A DNA stretch of 64,000 nt, from assembly GCF_030348825.1 (NCBI RefSeq), contig NZ_JAUCES010000005.1, positions 2,790,001-2,854,000 of the forward strand. Reading direction: 5' to 3'. A program made the position numbers and the translations under genes. Below are positions 52,857-61,833 of this stretch, piece after piece. A model generated the notes under the pieces. It had not been told where the DNA came from, made no database searches, and saw only the letters and a list, made by a program, of their open reading frames with translations. The stretch comes from Fictibacillus sp. b24 (GTDB lineage Bacteria > Bacillota > Bacilli > Bacillales > Fictibacillaceae). The stretch's first letter is position 1. Every line of letters starts with the position of its first letter.

Positions 52857-53192
52857 TTGAATACACCTTTAAATAAAGATGGCAAATTAAAATGTTCCAT
52901 TGAATATACCCTGCAGAAGATCGGCGGTAAATGGAAGACCGTAATTCTTTGGCATTTAGGTGAAGACGGTACGCTGCGCTATAACGAATTGCGGAGTTTG
53001 TTGCCTGGTGTCACACATAAAGTGCTCACAGAGCAGCTGAAAGAACTTGAAGAAGATGGTTTTATCTCTCGAAAAGCTTATAACACCGTGCCACCAAAAG
53101 TGGAATACTCGATGACTGAGTTAGGTGCAACGTTAATGCCGATTTTGAAACAGATGCATGTATGGGGAAAGGAGCATTGGGATTTGGTGTGA
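52857..53192 (+). CDS. HxlR-family transcriptional regulator
   Basis: The 111-residue winged-helix protein is of the HxlR/DUF24 type: TLQKIGGKWKTVILWHL, LRYNELRSLLPGVTHKVL, and the wing PPKVEYSMTELG. A single Cys13 (KLKCSIEYTL) sits where redox-sensing members (YodB, HypR, CatR) have their reactive Cys. TTG start; GGAGGTAAG lies further upstream. It probably represses the divergent VOC gene. Confidence 0.9.
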   Translation: MNTPLNKDGKLKCSIEYTLQKIGGKWKTVILWHLGEDGTLRYNELRSLLPGVTHKVLTEQLKELEEDGFISRKAYNTVPPKVEYSMTELGATLMPILKQMHVWGKEHWDLV

Positions 53193-53239
53193 GTTGATCA
53201 GCGGCGAGTTTGTCGAAAATCGGATAAAATTTTTATGTG

Positions 53240-53323
53240 CGTAATTATAGGTGTTATCTACGGAATTATTAAACTTTACCTCGTATAAAAATGGAATTAC
53301 CTCGTAAATAATTTCAATCGTAT
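53240..53323. repeat. Degenerate repeat array with 21-bp period (array C)
   Basis: CG(T/G)A recurs at 53240, 53261, 53282 and 53303, always 21 bp apart. The best pair is TTACCTCGTA at 53276 and 53297. The array lies between two convergent genes, downstream of the hxlR-like gene. Confidence 0.6.
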
Positions 53324-53370
53324 TTCCAGTGTGGACATATCTTTAAACTGTGCTTCGAGCGTGTACATAA

Positions 53371-53405
53371 AAGAGGCTTATACTCATAATTTGAGTCAGC
53401 CTCTT
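53371..53405 (-). terminator. Terminator of the DUF2785 gene
   Basis: AAGAGGCT / AGCCTCTT with inner ACTCA/TGAGT pairing; T tracts on both strands. Confidence 0.82.
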
Positions 53406-53409
53406 GTTT

Positions 53410-54258
53410 TTACATCTCTGACAAACTGTTTCTTATAGCTTCTGCCAAAGAACCATACTTCTCATCGGCAGAAACGCCTAAATAAAGACTCTTCAAGAAA
53501 GATTTGCAGTTAGCCATCACATACCAATACACTTCAGGTGCTAACTCTTCTTTTTGTGCTTTTAGATTGGCTGGAATCTCTGCAATGAATGCCTCTAATT
53601 CTTCTCCCCCGACTCCTTTGTTCAACATCGCTAGAACCGGCATTACCACGCGATCATCTTCTCCATGCACAAACACCGTTTGCGCATTGCAATACTTTTT
53701 CAGAAGGGGTTCTATGATTTTAAAATAATCCTTCTGAGACACCTTGTCACTTTTCAGCAGCTCACCACACGTGTCAGCAACATGCGCTACACTATGAGCC
53801 CAGCCTTTTACAGGAACGTATCCACGTAAATCTTCTTCCAAGTGAATATATTGAATAACCGCATCTTTTGCTTTCGTTACAGTTTCTTGAGGCAGAAAAT
53901 CTGCTTCATTGTCTTTGTAGATGATGACATCAATTAATAGGGTCGTAAACGCTCTTGTGAAGACTGAATCCGTTCCATTCTCGCCGATCCCTTTATGTAA
54001 TAGATTACTTAAGCTATAATCCATAAGTTCTTTTAATACCTCATGATCCAGTTGATTTTCTATGATTGACTCGCAAAAAGATCGGTACACCAGCTCTCTT
54101 AAATCACTGGTTGGGGAACCAATGTGAGTGATCATCGCATCCACAATCGCCTTTTTATTTTCTTCGCCCCACTTTTTTTGTCCACTTTTGATGTCATTTA
54201 AAATTTTCAATAACTCAGTTTCTGTATATTGTACTTGACTCGATAATAATGTGGTCAT
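53410..54258 (-). CDS. DUF2785 family protein
   Basis: The 282-residue all-helical protein has the family mark LEEDLRGYVPVKGWAHSVAHV with conserved His residues and a second conserved part, RAFTTLLIDVIIYKDN. DUF2785 is uncharacterised. It stands alone with its own terminator. Confidence 0.85.
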   Translation of the reverse strand: MTTLLSSQVQYTETELLKILNDIKSGQKKWGEENKKAIVDAMITHIGSPTSDLRELVYRSFCESIIENQLDHEVLKELMDYSLSNLLHKGIGENGTDSVFTRAFTTLLIDVIIYKDNEADFLPQETVTKAKDAVIQYIHLEEDLRGYVPVKGWAHSVAHVADTCGELLKSDKVSQKDYFKIIEPLLKKYCNAQTVFVHGEDDRVVMPVLAMLNKGVGGEELEAFIAEIPANLKAQKEELAPEVYWYVMANCKSFLKSLYLGVSADEKYGSLAEAIRNSLSEM

Positions 54259-54424
54259 GATTTCGCCTCCTGATTGTAAATTTCTGTATCTCTATTATAC
54301 AATACAAATTGACTTTTGGTATTTTTTGTATAACCCTTAACAATTCTGTGTACTGGGGCTACTTGTTATTGTATTTTTGGATAGAATGATACAATAAAAG
54401 AAATTCATTGAAAGAGTGAAAGCC

Positions 54425-54946
54425 TTGAAAAAATATATGATTTTCGTTGTGTCCATACTGTTTTTAGCAGGCTGCGGGTTCAACAAACAAGAAACAACAA
54501 AAAACATTTTCCTGATTCCTGAGGGCTTTGAAGGATCCATCTTTACGTTTTACAATATGCCCGACGAGCCTGCGTTAAAAAAGGAAGATGGCTATACAGT
54601 GATTCCCGTAAAGGAAAAGACGTTGAAAGAGTTAGAAAATACGGAGATTAGTCAGTACGGTGTTTATTTCACGTCCACAAAAGATATGATCTACGGTGTT
54701 GTGAATGATAAGTATTATTACGTGGATGAGAACGGCAAACGTAAAGAGATCAATGACCAATGTATCAGTCTTGGCTCGAACGGTGCCTTTAATGGTAAAA
54801 ACGGTGAAGATATTAAGTACTCCGTCATTCAGGTGACGTCTTCGAGCTGTGGTCCTTCTTTTAAAGAAAACGGAAGAAATGACTTCAATGCTCAGGTCAA
54901 TCATGTTGGCAAATATTATTATCAGCAACTGGGAATGAAAAAATAA
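54425..54946 (+). CDS. Lipoprotein of unknown function
   Basis: The protein is 173 residues from the TTG at 54425 (GAGTG upstream; a GTG at 54416 is an alternative). The signal peptide ends in lipobox LAGC. The mature part starts IFLIPEGFEGSIFTFYN, a pattern seen in a family of small bacillary lipoproteins, and has two more Cys that may form a disulfide. The function is unknown. Confidence 0.7.
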   Translation: MKKYMIFVVSILFLAGCGFNKQETTKNIFLIPEGFEGSIFTFYNMPDEPALKKEDGYTVIPVKEKTLKELENTEISQYGVYFTSTKDMIYGVVNDKYYYVDENGKRKEINDQCISLGSNGAFNGKNGEDIKYSVIQVTSSSCGPSFKENGRNDFNAQVNHVGKYYYQQLGMKK

Positions 54947-54981
54947 AACGCTGCAGAGGGGTCAGACCCTTGCAGCGTTTT
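54945..54981. terminator. Bidirectional terminator
   Basis: AAAACGCTGCA / TGCAGCGTTTT, perfect 11-bp stem; the loop itself holds AGGG/CCCT. It is shared by two convergent genes. Confidence 0.9.
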
Positions 54982-54982
54982 T

Positions 54983-55447
54983 CTATTCGATAAAATACAT
55001 CTTTCCGTCTACTTCTAAAGATATCGCTGATTGTTTCATGTCTTCTTTCAAAGATTTTGCGTACGCGACCACAGCATTGATGCTTTTCTTATCTAGATTC
55101 TCAGCAAAGCTATAAACGATCGTAACTTTTTCTTTTACAAGCTGATCGTCCTCCGACACCCATGCTCCTGTTCCTTCGACCGCCGTTGCCCCACCAAACA
55201 TTTTAGAGAACGTCTCCAGTGACTGATTCACGTAAGGCGTGTTATCGATCGGTTGATCTACATCGTATGTCGATGGCACATAGATTTTAATAACCTCATC
55301 AAGATGGTATTGTCCCTTTAGTGCGTTCGTTTCTTTCGCTTGAATCGTTTCTGGATGACTAGAATCGTGTAAAGAAAACGCCAGAAAACCAATCAATACT
55401 AACGATAAAACCCCATACAAAATTTTGCTCCCTTTCAACCTGTCCAC
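54983..55447 (-). CDS. Secreted or membrane-anchored DUF3574-like protein
   Basis: The 154-residue protein has an N-terminal signal or anchor helix (ILYGVLSLVLIGFLAFSL). The outside domain carries ETFSKMFGGATAVEGTGAWV and LVKEKVTIVYSFAENLD, the pattern of DUF3574 proteins. The function is unknown. It ends at a shared terminator. Confidence 0.7.
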   Translation of the reverse strand: MDRLKGSKILYGVLSLVLIGFLAFSLHDSSHPETIQAKETNALKGQYHLDEVIKIYVPSTYDVDQPIDNTPYVNQSLETFSKMFGGATAVEGTGAWVSEDDQLVKEKVTIVYSFAENLDKKSINAVVAYAKSLKEDMKQSAISLEVDGKMYFIE

Positions 55448-55577
55448 TCCTTTTTATACTTTAAATCGATAATAAGATAAAGTGTAAAGAAATTGGTAAG
55501 GTTGTGAAATAGGTTGATTGGTTCAAATGATCATAAGTGAATCCGGGACTTTTTTCATAGTTTATTGCGTTCTTCAT

Positions 55578-56123
55578 TTATTTCCAAATCGCTAGATACT
55601 TCTTTTTGTATTTAGCGTCTGTTACCGTTTCGATTAAATTCAAAGCTGTTTGTTTTATATCATCTTCTTGTATTCCGTTAAACAAGTTTCGTAAGGCTTG
55701 AAGGATATCGTTTCGAATCAACGTGAAGTTCTTTTCTTCTTCACAAGCATGAAAGCGATCGACCAGATGATTAACTGCCATCTCTTTTTGTTCACTGCCA
55801 GCAAGGGCGATTCTCCATATTGATTGCAAGCTATGGCGAGCGGTCACAAACTTTTTATCATAGGTTACATTCCAAATGGCAGGAAAATCGTTCAGTATTT
55901 TTTTCTCAGGATCGCTAATTGCTAAATGCGCGAGAAATTGTGCCGCCCTTGATCTGCGGTGATTGTCAGGATCATCAAGATCATCTTTCAACTGATCCCA
56001 GACTTCGTAAGCCCAATCGACCGGTTTTTCAGTAGCCGCAATGATTTGGTTGTACGCTTCGTATTGAACGTTTCTGTCGGGTGAGTTTAGATTTTCGAAA
56101 TGGGATTGCATCGGTTTGTCCAT
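55578..56123 (-). CDS. HEAT-repeat-like protein
   Basis: The 181-residue all-helical protein has HEAT-like repeats (RNVQYEAYNQIIAATEK; NHRRSRAAQFLAHLAISDPE; RHSLQSIWRIALAG). Such proteins are usually interaction scaffolds. AAAGGTGAC precedes the ATG. The partner is unknown. Confidence 0.75.
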   Translation of the reverse strand: MDKPMQSHFENLNSPDRNVQYEAYNQIIAATEKPVDWAYEVWDQLKDDLDDPDNHRRSRAAQFLAHLAISDPEKKILNDFPAIWNVTYDKKFVTARHSLQSIWRIALAGSEQKEMAVNHLVDRFHACEEEKNFTLIRNDILQALRNLFNGIQEDDIKQTALNLIETVTDAKYKKKYLAIWK

Positions 56124-56147
56124 GTGTCACCTTTTATTTCATGAGAT

Positions 56148-56567
56148 TTATCGAAGGATATAAGGTACTGAAGTTGCGTTTTTTATTAATCCTTTCACAT
56201 CACTTCGTAAATGAACATATTGTTCTGCTGTTTCAGCATCCATCCAAGTGATTTCTTCAATTTCCTCTGGAAAAGAGATTCCAATTTCTCCACCAATGAT
56301 ATTACCTTTAAATACAAAGAAAATAGCGTGATGTCCTCTATCTTCAAAAAAAGCTTCATTCACAGAAAAGATACCTTGAAGTTCTACTTCTAAACCTGTT
56401 TCTTCTCTTACCTCACGTTTAGCGCCTTCCTCAAGGGTTTCTCCAGGTTCGACTGCACCTCCAGGAAGTGTGTAGTATGAAGCACCTTTTCCTTTATTCT
56501 TTACCAGTAAGACCTTTTCACCTGTCTCATCAAAGAGAAGTACATATGTAACATCTACTCTTTTCAT
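56148..56567 (-). CDS. Nudix hydrolase
   Basis: The protein is 139 residues from the ATG at 56567. The Nudix box is complete: GGAVEPGETLEEGAKREV then REETGL. A longer frame upstream to 56669 would overlap the divergent small gene and has no RBS of its own. The RBS used (GGAG) is 11 bases from the ATG. The substrate is unknown. Confidence 0.88.
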   Translation of the reverse strand: MKRVDVTYVLLFDETGEKVLLVKNKGKGASYYTLPGGAVEPGETLEEGAKREVREETGLEVELQGIFSVNEAFFEDRGHHAIFFVFKGNIIGGEIGISFPEEIEEITWMDAETAEQYVHLRSDVKGLIKNATSVPYILR

Positions 56568-56667
56568 ATAAATGGTTTCTCCTTCTTTTTTATCATTCGA
56601 TCCTTGCTTTTCGATTATTTCATAACACTCCTGGCAAGAATAGTGGTAAAAAGGAGAGTTGATAAGC

Positions 56668-56811
56668 ATGGATCAAAATAAAGAATATGCTGCGGCCAAT
56701 CTATCAGAAGATCTGGTTAGTGAGCTGCAATATTTTGAAGAGAAATTACGTGGTCAGTCGAACAAAAATCTTATCGTTATTGCCTATGAAAAAGATTCTG
56801 AGCGTCAGTGA
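56668..56811 (+). CDS. Small acidic protein
   Basis: This 47-residue ORF has a strong RBS (AAAGGAGAG, 9 bases before the ATG). The sequence is soluble and helical (NLSEDLVSELQYFEEKLRG). It is divergent from the Nudix gene, and a terminator lies about 100 bases after its stop. The function is unknown. Confidence 0.6.
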   Translation: MDQNKEYAAANLSEDLVSELQYFEEKLRGQSNKNLIVIAYEKDSERQ

Positions 56812-56906
56812 ACTAAAGAATATAATAAAAAGAGAAATAGCATCATAGTCTAACGGGTTCTCTTTGGAGTACAAAAAGTTATAATCGCATATAAATTAGC
56901 AAACGA

Positions 56907-56937
56907 AAAAGCACTGCAGTTCAATCGCAGTGCTTTT
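56907..56937. terminator. Bidirectional terminator
   Basis: AAAAGCACTGC / GCAGTGCTTTT, perfect 11-bp stem with a 9-base loop. Confidence 0.85.
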
Positions 56938-57008
56938 AGCATTTTTATTGATTGCAATTGGACAGAGCTTCATTCTGTAATCGTACCCTTTTATATCAAT
57001 AACATTTT

Positions 57009-57680
57009 TTAAATAAATCTTTTTAAATATTCGCCAAATATTTTGTTCATAACTTTGGGTGTGTTTTCTAAATAAACATTAATTTGTTCAATGTTTGATT
57101 CGAATTTATCAGAGTTTCTTTCATCTGTTGGAAAATCAGATATTCCTTTAATAATAATACACTCAACTTCATTCTTCTTACAGATATAAGCAATTGCACC
57201 CGCTTCTGTATCGGCTATTGTTATTTCGTTTTCTTTTAGTTCTAAATAGTCCTTCCACATAACTACTGCTTTATCAGATGTGCCGATTGTTCCGGTATAA
57301 AATCCATTTCCATATTTTGATAAATCAATATCAACTATAAAAGATTGTTTAACAAGAGGCTCGATTTCTTTTACTGTGCAATCATATTGAACAGCTTTAT
57401 GGGGTACAAAAATATCCAAATTACTGAACTTATCATCTATTCCTGCACATGTTCCAGCAACGATTACTTTAGTTAAATTAAATTTAGAAATCATATACTG
57501 ATTACCACCCACACCATTTACTTTTCTTACACCTGTACTATAAAAAACAAGTTCGGAATCATTAATTGTTCTTATGAAATACTCGCCATAAGGATAACCG
57601 AAACGTTCATTATCTTTTATGCCGAAATATCCCAATGCCGCTTCATATTCCCACTTCGTTGCTATACTTATTCCTATCAT
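57009..57680 (-). CDS. MTA/SAH nucleosidase-like phosphorylase-superfamily protein
   Basis: The 223-residue protein has the fold marks of the PNP/UDP phosphorylase superfamily: YSTGVRKVNGVGGNQYM, VIVAGTCAGID, and the catalytic region ADTEAGAIAYICKKNEVEC with IIIKGISDFP. It is best compared with 5'-methylthioadenosine/S-adenosylhomocysteine nucleosidases, but it lacks their exact VEMEGAA motif (TEAGA here), so the substrate may differ. The R repeat lies upstream. Confidence 0.75.
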   Translation of the reverse strand: MIGISIATKWEYEAALGYFGIKDNERFGYPYGEYFIRTINDSELVFYSTGVRKVNGVGGNQYMISKFNLTKVIVAGTCAGIDDKFSNLDIFVPHKAVQYDCTVKEIEPLVKQSFIVDIDLSKYGNGFYTGTIGTSDKAVVMWKDYLELKENEITIADTEAGAIAYICKKNEVECIIIKGISDFPTDERNSDKFESNIEQINVYLENTPKVMNKIFGEYLKRFI

Positions 57681-57842
57681 CGACTTATCACCCTACAATA
57701 ATAATTTGTCCCTATTGAATGTCTACTCGGTCTGATTTCATTTTTATCACTATTCTTCTTTACTTTGCTCATCAACAATTGGTTATTAATATGTAATTAT
57801 CCTTTTTTACCAACATACTACGTCACAGCATACTTTTAATCT

Positions 57843-57967
57843 AATTATATATTTGATTTAGCCGTCGTCTAATCCTTTTCCACCAAAACTGGTAAGTCTT
57901 TTAAGTGAATTCCATACCAAATCGCAGCGTGACATCCTGCTAGAAGCTATGTGAATTTGGTGCTAAT
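57843..57967 (-). repeat. Dispersed repeat element R, copy 2
   Basis: This is similar to 32193-32335 with several small indels; shared blocks include AATCCTTTTC, GTGAATTC and CGCAGCGTGAC on the plus strand. The 13-14 base difference after GTGAC is the largest gap. It lies 163 bases upstream of the nucleosidase gene. Apart from this element and the terminator at 58012, the gap 57681-58098 shows nothing. Confidence 0.7.
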
Positions 57968-58011
57968 TCGAACATAAAAACCCATTAAACATTGATATAG
58001 CAACAAAAATA

Positions 58012-58043
58012 AGCAAGCTAATTCATATGTAAATTAGCTTGCT
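58012..58043 (-). terminator. Terminator of the gene at 58.1 kb
   Basis: AGCAAGCTAATT / AATTAGCTTGCT is a perfect 12-bp stem with an 8-base loop, followed by TTATTTTTG on the minus strand. Confidence 0.85.
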
Positions 58044-58098
58044 ATATGTATTGCTTTTCTCTGTTTTGTACTCCAAAAGCGAAATCTTTTCATCTGAG

Positions 58099-58434
58099 TT
58101 ATCTCACTTCCTCTATCACCGATTCTCCTTCGCTTCCTTCAGCCCATCTCCACTTTTCATGCAAACGGATTCTTCCGTCAGACAGCAATTCAGGTGTTGA
58201 ATGACATTCTCCTCCCTTAATTTCATTCGCTTTGTTGACGTGATTGTACCTAAACTGCAAGCTGCCATCGTCGTTTACCAACCCGATCAGTGTCCCTTTT
58301 ACAATTTCCCCGCCGCCATATGCAGCTGTTAAGATATTTCCTTCTTGTTTGTAGTAAAAGACCGTTTGAGAAGACACCTCTCCATTTGCAGAGTTTTGCA
58401 CCGCGACGAATGTTTTGCCGTCATAATGAGTCAA
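58099..58434 (-). CDS. Conserved protein of unknown function
   Basis: The 111-residue beta-rich protein shows the motifs [38 protein letters not shown] and [10 protein letters not shown]. Relatives are sometimes labelled N-acetylglutamate synthase in databases, but there is no acetyltransferase fold here to support that. It is a single gene. Confidence 0.75.
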   Translation of the reverse strand: MTHYDGKTFVAVQNSANGEVSSQTVFYYKQEGNILTAAYGGGEIVKGTLIGLVNDDGSLQFRYNHVNKANEIKGGECHSTPELLSDGRIRLHEKWRWAEGSEGESVIEEVR

Positions 58435-58589
58435 AGTATAAGCCTCCAGATTTTATAATATTCAAATAATTTAACATACCTTCTTGTTTCACTTCAATAT
58501 AAATATCCAGTTCCATTTTAATAAGTTTAGAATATATACAACTTTTCTGTGCATATAGTTGGGTTACAGCATCGGAGGGAGATCACTTC

Positions 58590-59258
58590 ATGTATGATTA
58601 CTTATTGCCGCTACAAAAAAGACACCTAAAACGAGCAAGTGAGATTCTAACCGAATCCTTTATTGATAATCCCATGTTCGTCTATTTCTTTTCCGAGCCG
58701 AAAAATAGAAGAAAAATCTTGAGTATGACCTTTCCGATCGTCATCCAAGTCCTTCAGTCCAATGGCCGATTGTTTGTGACTTCAGATCATGTGGAGGGTC
58801 TTTTTTGTGTATCACAGCATGGGGAGAAAACGAAGATTGGAAAGCTCCTAAATGCGGCGTTTACGTGCGCGATTCGAATTCCTCAATTTTTGATCCATCT
58901 GTCGCTGATTGAATTTTTGCGAAAAGCGAGCCGCTTGCAGCCCGCCAACAGCACTCTTGCAAAGTATAAAATGCGATTCGACAACTTCCTTTTGGTCGAC
59001 TCTGTTTGTGTGGATCCCGCTCACCGGCATAAGGGACATATGACAAAAATGATGAAGGCGGCTATAGAAGAAACAAAGAAAAGAAAAACCTTTTGTTTGC
59101 TTCAAACAGAAACAATGAAAAATGTAAGGATCTATAAGCATCTAGGGTTTTCGGTGGTCGAAGAAGTAAGGTTCGATCACATTCCCTTCTCTACTTTTGT
59201 GATGATCTACGACCCATATGGAATTACGGATAAAATGAAGAAAAACCAACCGGAATAA
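58590..59258 (+). CDS. GNAT-family acetyltransferase
   Basis: The 222-residue protein has the acetyl-CoA site VDSVCVDPAHRHKGHMTKMM and the end motif NVRIYKHLGFSVVEEV. The layout with an N-terminal AFTDNPMF-like segment (LTESFIDNPMFVYFF) is common in GNATs of bacilli. The substrate is unknown. Confidence 0.87.
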   Translation: MYDYLLPLQKRHLKRASEILTESFIDNPMFVYFFSEPKNRRKILSMTFPIVIQVLQSNGRLFVTSDHVEGLFCVSQHGEKTKIGKLLNAAFTCAIRIPQFLIHLSLIEFLRKASRLQPANSTLAKYKMRFDNFLLVDSVCVDPAHRHKGHMTKMMKAAIEETKKRKTFCLLQTETMKNVRIYKHLGFSVVEEVRFDHIPFSTFVMIYDPYGITDKMKKNQPE

Positions 59259-59280
59259 GGGTAGCCGGTTAGTTTTTTAG
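59244..59280 (+). terminator. Terminator of the acetyltransferase gene
   Basis: AACCAACCGG / CCGGTTAGTT with one mismatch, then TTTT. The stem begins inside the last codons of the gene. Confidence 0.78.
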
Positions 59281-59359
59281 TTTGGCTCACCGCCTGCCCC
59301 CATGAAAGCGAGCATCTGTAACGGAAATCAACCACTATCAAGAGCAACAAAGTATAAAC

Positions 59360-61048
59360 CTATTCCTCTATAAAAGGACGATCACGCAGATGCTCCGTTT
59401 GTTCCATCAACACATAAGCAAAATGATCGTAATCCACCCATTTCATTGGGATGACGAGCTGTTCCTCATTTTTCTTATTGAAGACAAAGATTCTTTTTTT
59501 GTTGTACTTCACTTTTTTAATATCCTGAATCTGAATCACGTTTGTTTTGCTGCCTTTTTGCACAACAAGATCGTGTCCGACAATCAGCACCTTGCTTCTT
59601 TTAATCTTCCAAAACTCAAGAACGGTTAAAATCAGACCGATCACCGTAAATCCAATTGAAAAGTAGATTCCATCGTCAATGCCATCCATAAAAGTCGTTG
59701 TCCAGTCCGACAACAGGATCGCATAAAAGAACCACATTCCCTTTGATAGCTTTGGCGAGCTTTCAAAATGGATTTCATCATGAAGCTGTTTCTTCGTGTC
59801 TTCGCGCTTCGCAAAAAATTCGTCTTTGTGTTGTTCGATCGACTTGGCATCAAGCTCCACAAAGTCAGTATACGTTCCTTCCCAAACATGAGCCGTGTCA
59901 TCTCCGTCTTCCAATGAAAAGCCGCCTGCCCAGCCCACATAGTCTGTACCTGATTCTTTGAAACTCAATAAATAATACCGTACCGGCTGGCCGTATTGGT
60001 TCTCAGTATCTATTGAATCCAGAACATTGATGTGTTCAGGGAACTTGCCTAACAATCTCTCATCTTCCTCATCCTGCATGTAAACGAGATGAGTAAACAA
60101 TTTCGACTTGGCGATGATCGGCTGTTTTTTATCTTTGATTGGGTAAAGATTCTCTTTGTTGGAACCCTTCAAATCCCAATAGAAATCTTCCGCACTCTCT
60201 AAGTTCTCCGCTAACTGAAGGAGCACCTCTTCTTCTACTTTCACGTGTTTGATTAAACTCACAATCACAGCTTTTTCAGCAATGAGTGGATCTTTAAAAC
60301 GTACCGCTTCGCTTAAATACTCTTCGCATTCAAGCGTATAGTAATAGTTCATCAACTGCAGAAGAAGCCCCATGTGAAAACGAATAGAAATGTACTCTTC
60401 TTTCCAAGCGGTGTATACGAACTTGGCTGAGTATTCTTTATCGTAAGAAAGGTATTCCCTTCTCGTTGTTTCATAGTCTGTTAGAAGAATCGGCAGAACA
60501 ATCTCCTTTTTGTATTCCCACTCCACTCCAGATTCGGTAACGGAATGAATCATGTCATACATCATGAACTTGTAATGTGGCGTGTGGATGCGATTTATCG
60601 TTTTGTTCAAGATGTTTCGAACGAATACAGGAAAGTTCACAAGTTGCTCGACAGGCAGATGAACTTCCTCTTCGTTTATCAATCTCGCAAGCTTTTCTTC
60701 TATTTCAAAAAAGATCTCTTCATCCTCTGTTAATAAAAAGAGTTCAACGGCTCTTATTTGTGCAGCTGGTGAGAAGGAATCAAAATGTTTAATTAAGTGA
60801 TCGATTACTTCAGGCATTGGGTAATCACAAACAAAATCGATTAAATAGAACGATGGATTATCCCACTTATCAACCGATTTTGGAAAATTGTGCGCCGCTG
60901 CTTCTATCATTTCTAATAAAAGCTCCAAACGGATCTTTTCGTTTTCTTCTTCTTTAAACTCGTACAAAAGATCGAGCCCTTCAAACCGCTTATCAGGGTC
61001 ATCACTTTTAATCTGCTTCAGCATACTTCTGACTTTTAATTCGTTCAT
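59360..61048 (-). CDS. Large helical protein with C-terminal membrane part, unknown function
   Basis: The protein is 562 residues from the ATG at 61048 (AAGGTGA upstream). The first 300 residues are helical and HEAT/ARM-like (DDPDKRFEGLDLLYEF; AQIRAVELFLLTEDEE). A middle beta-rich part (YYLLSFKESGTDYVGWAGG) follows, then two membrane helices and a C-terminal beta domain of PH-like pattern. No function can be given. Confidence 0.72.
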   Translation of the reverse strand: MNELKVRSMLKQIKSDDPDKRFEGLDLLYEFKEEENEKIRLELLLEMIEAAAHNFPKSVDKWDNPSFYLIDFVCDYPMPEVIDHLIKHFDSFSPAAQIRAVELFLLTEDEEIFFEIEEKLARLINEEEVHLPVEQLVNFPVFVRNILNKTINRIHTPHYKFMMYDMIHSVTESGVEWEYKKEIVLPILLTDYETTRREYLSYDKEYSAKFVYTAWKEEYISIRFHMGLLLQLMNYYYTLECEEYLSEAVRFKDPLIAEKAVIVSLIKHVKVEEEVLLQLAENLESAEDFYWDLKGSNKENLYPIKDKKQPIIAKSKLFTHLVYMQDEEDERLLGKFPEHINVLDSIDTENQYGQPVRYYLLSFKESGTDYVGWAGGFSLEDGDDTAHVWEGTYTDFVELDAKSIEQHKDEFFAKREDTKKQLHDEIHFESSPKLSKGMWFFYAILLSDWTTTFMDGIDDGIYFSIGFTVIGLILTVLEFWKIKRSKVLIVGHDLVVQKGSKTNVIQIQDIKKVKYNKKRIFVFNKKNEEQLVIPMKWVDYDHFAYVLMEQTEHLRDRPFIEE

Positions 61049-61235
61049 CTCTTCACCTTTTATATTCAAATTTAATGAACAGAAAAGCATTCGATTTATT
61101 CTAATTTATCCCTAAAGGAAATTCAATCTATATTTTGGAATAATTTAGTTTTTTTACTTTATACAGGAAAACAGTTGTAGAAAAACAATTTGACTTGAAC
61201 GATCAGCAGGCTTATAGAGTGTTTCCCATTCACCA

Positions 61236-61493
61236 CTATTCGGACCTTGCTGGCCACCCTTTAACTAAAAGATAGATGCCGGCAATCAACAAGACCATAC
61301 TCATGAACAGTGGCATGATTCCCACTTCTTTCAGTGCCGTTCCATACACACCAAGACTTCTATCATATCCTCCGATATAACCATCGATGTCTGGTGTTGT
61401 TATGTAAAGTGAATAGATAGATGCTGATATGAGTGTCATGCCAAACAATACGATACTGGAAATGAAGAAGACACTGCCGATTATTAGCTTTTT
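61236..61493 (-). CDS. Small two-TM membrane protein
   Basis: The protein is 85 residues from the GTG at 61493 (AAAGAGGT 6 bases upstream), chosen over a longer frame with a hydrophilic extension. Helices lie near both ends, with an outside loop (YITTPDIDGYIGGYDRSLG) between. The function is unknown. Confidence 0.65.
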   Translation of the reverse strand, partial: KKLIIGSVFFISSIVLFGMTLISASIYSLYITTPDIDGYIGGYDRSLGVYGTALKEVGIMPLFMSMVLLIAGIYLLVKGWPARSE

Positions 61494-61628
61494 CACAATA
61501 ATACCTCTTTTCAATGAATGTTTATGAAACACATAACTAAACATGTTCACCCTTCTTATTCTAGTTTCCTTCAGTCTGACTGCTACATAGGGAAAAAAAA
61601 TCCAGCATTCTAAGTTGGAAGCAGGAGT

Positions 61629-61700
61629 AATCTGTCCGATTCAGTTGATAATCTGTCCAATTCATCTAAAAATCTGTCCAATCTCCTCCGTAATCTGTCC
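61629..61700. repeat. Array of four 9-bp direct repeats with 21-bp period (array D)
   Basis: AATCTGTCC occurs without change at 61629, 61650, 61671 and 61692, each exactly 21 bp apart; the next few bases (AATTCA) are partly shared. The array lies in the divergent region upstream of the MFS gene. Nothing else is seen in 61494-61833. Confidence 0.9.
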
Positions 61701-61833
61701 ATTCACTATAACGTCACAGACGTCCGTAAAAATAGCTAATCCTCCATCTACGTGATAAACTATTTTCTTGGTTGCATTCATTATTTAACTTTATGAACTA
61801 TATGATGTGCGTCTGTTGCTGAGGAGGACTTTT

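Noticed and set aside
58099-58434. Annotation as N-acetylglutamate synthase
   Set aside because: The 111-residue beta-rich protein has no GNAT fold or acetyl-CoA site; that label seems to be a carried-over database name.
9198-61700. The four 21-bp periodic arrays as CRISPR arrays
   Set aside because: The repeated cores are only about 9-12 bp and the intervals about 9-12 bp. CRISPR repeats and spacers are each 24 bp or longer, and no cas gene is present.
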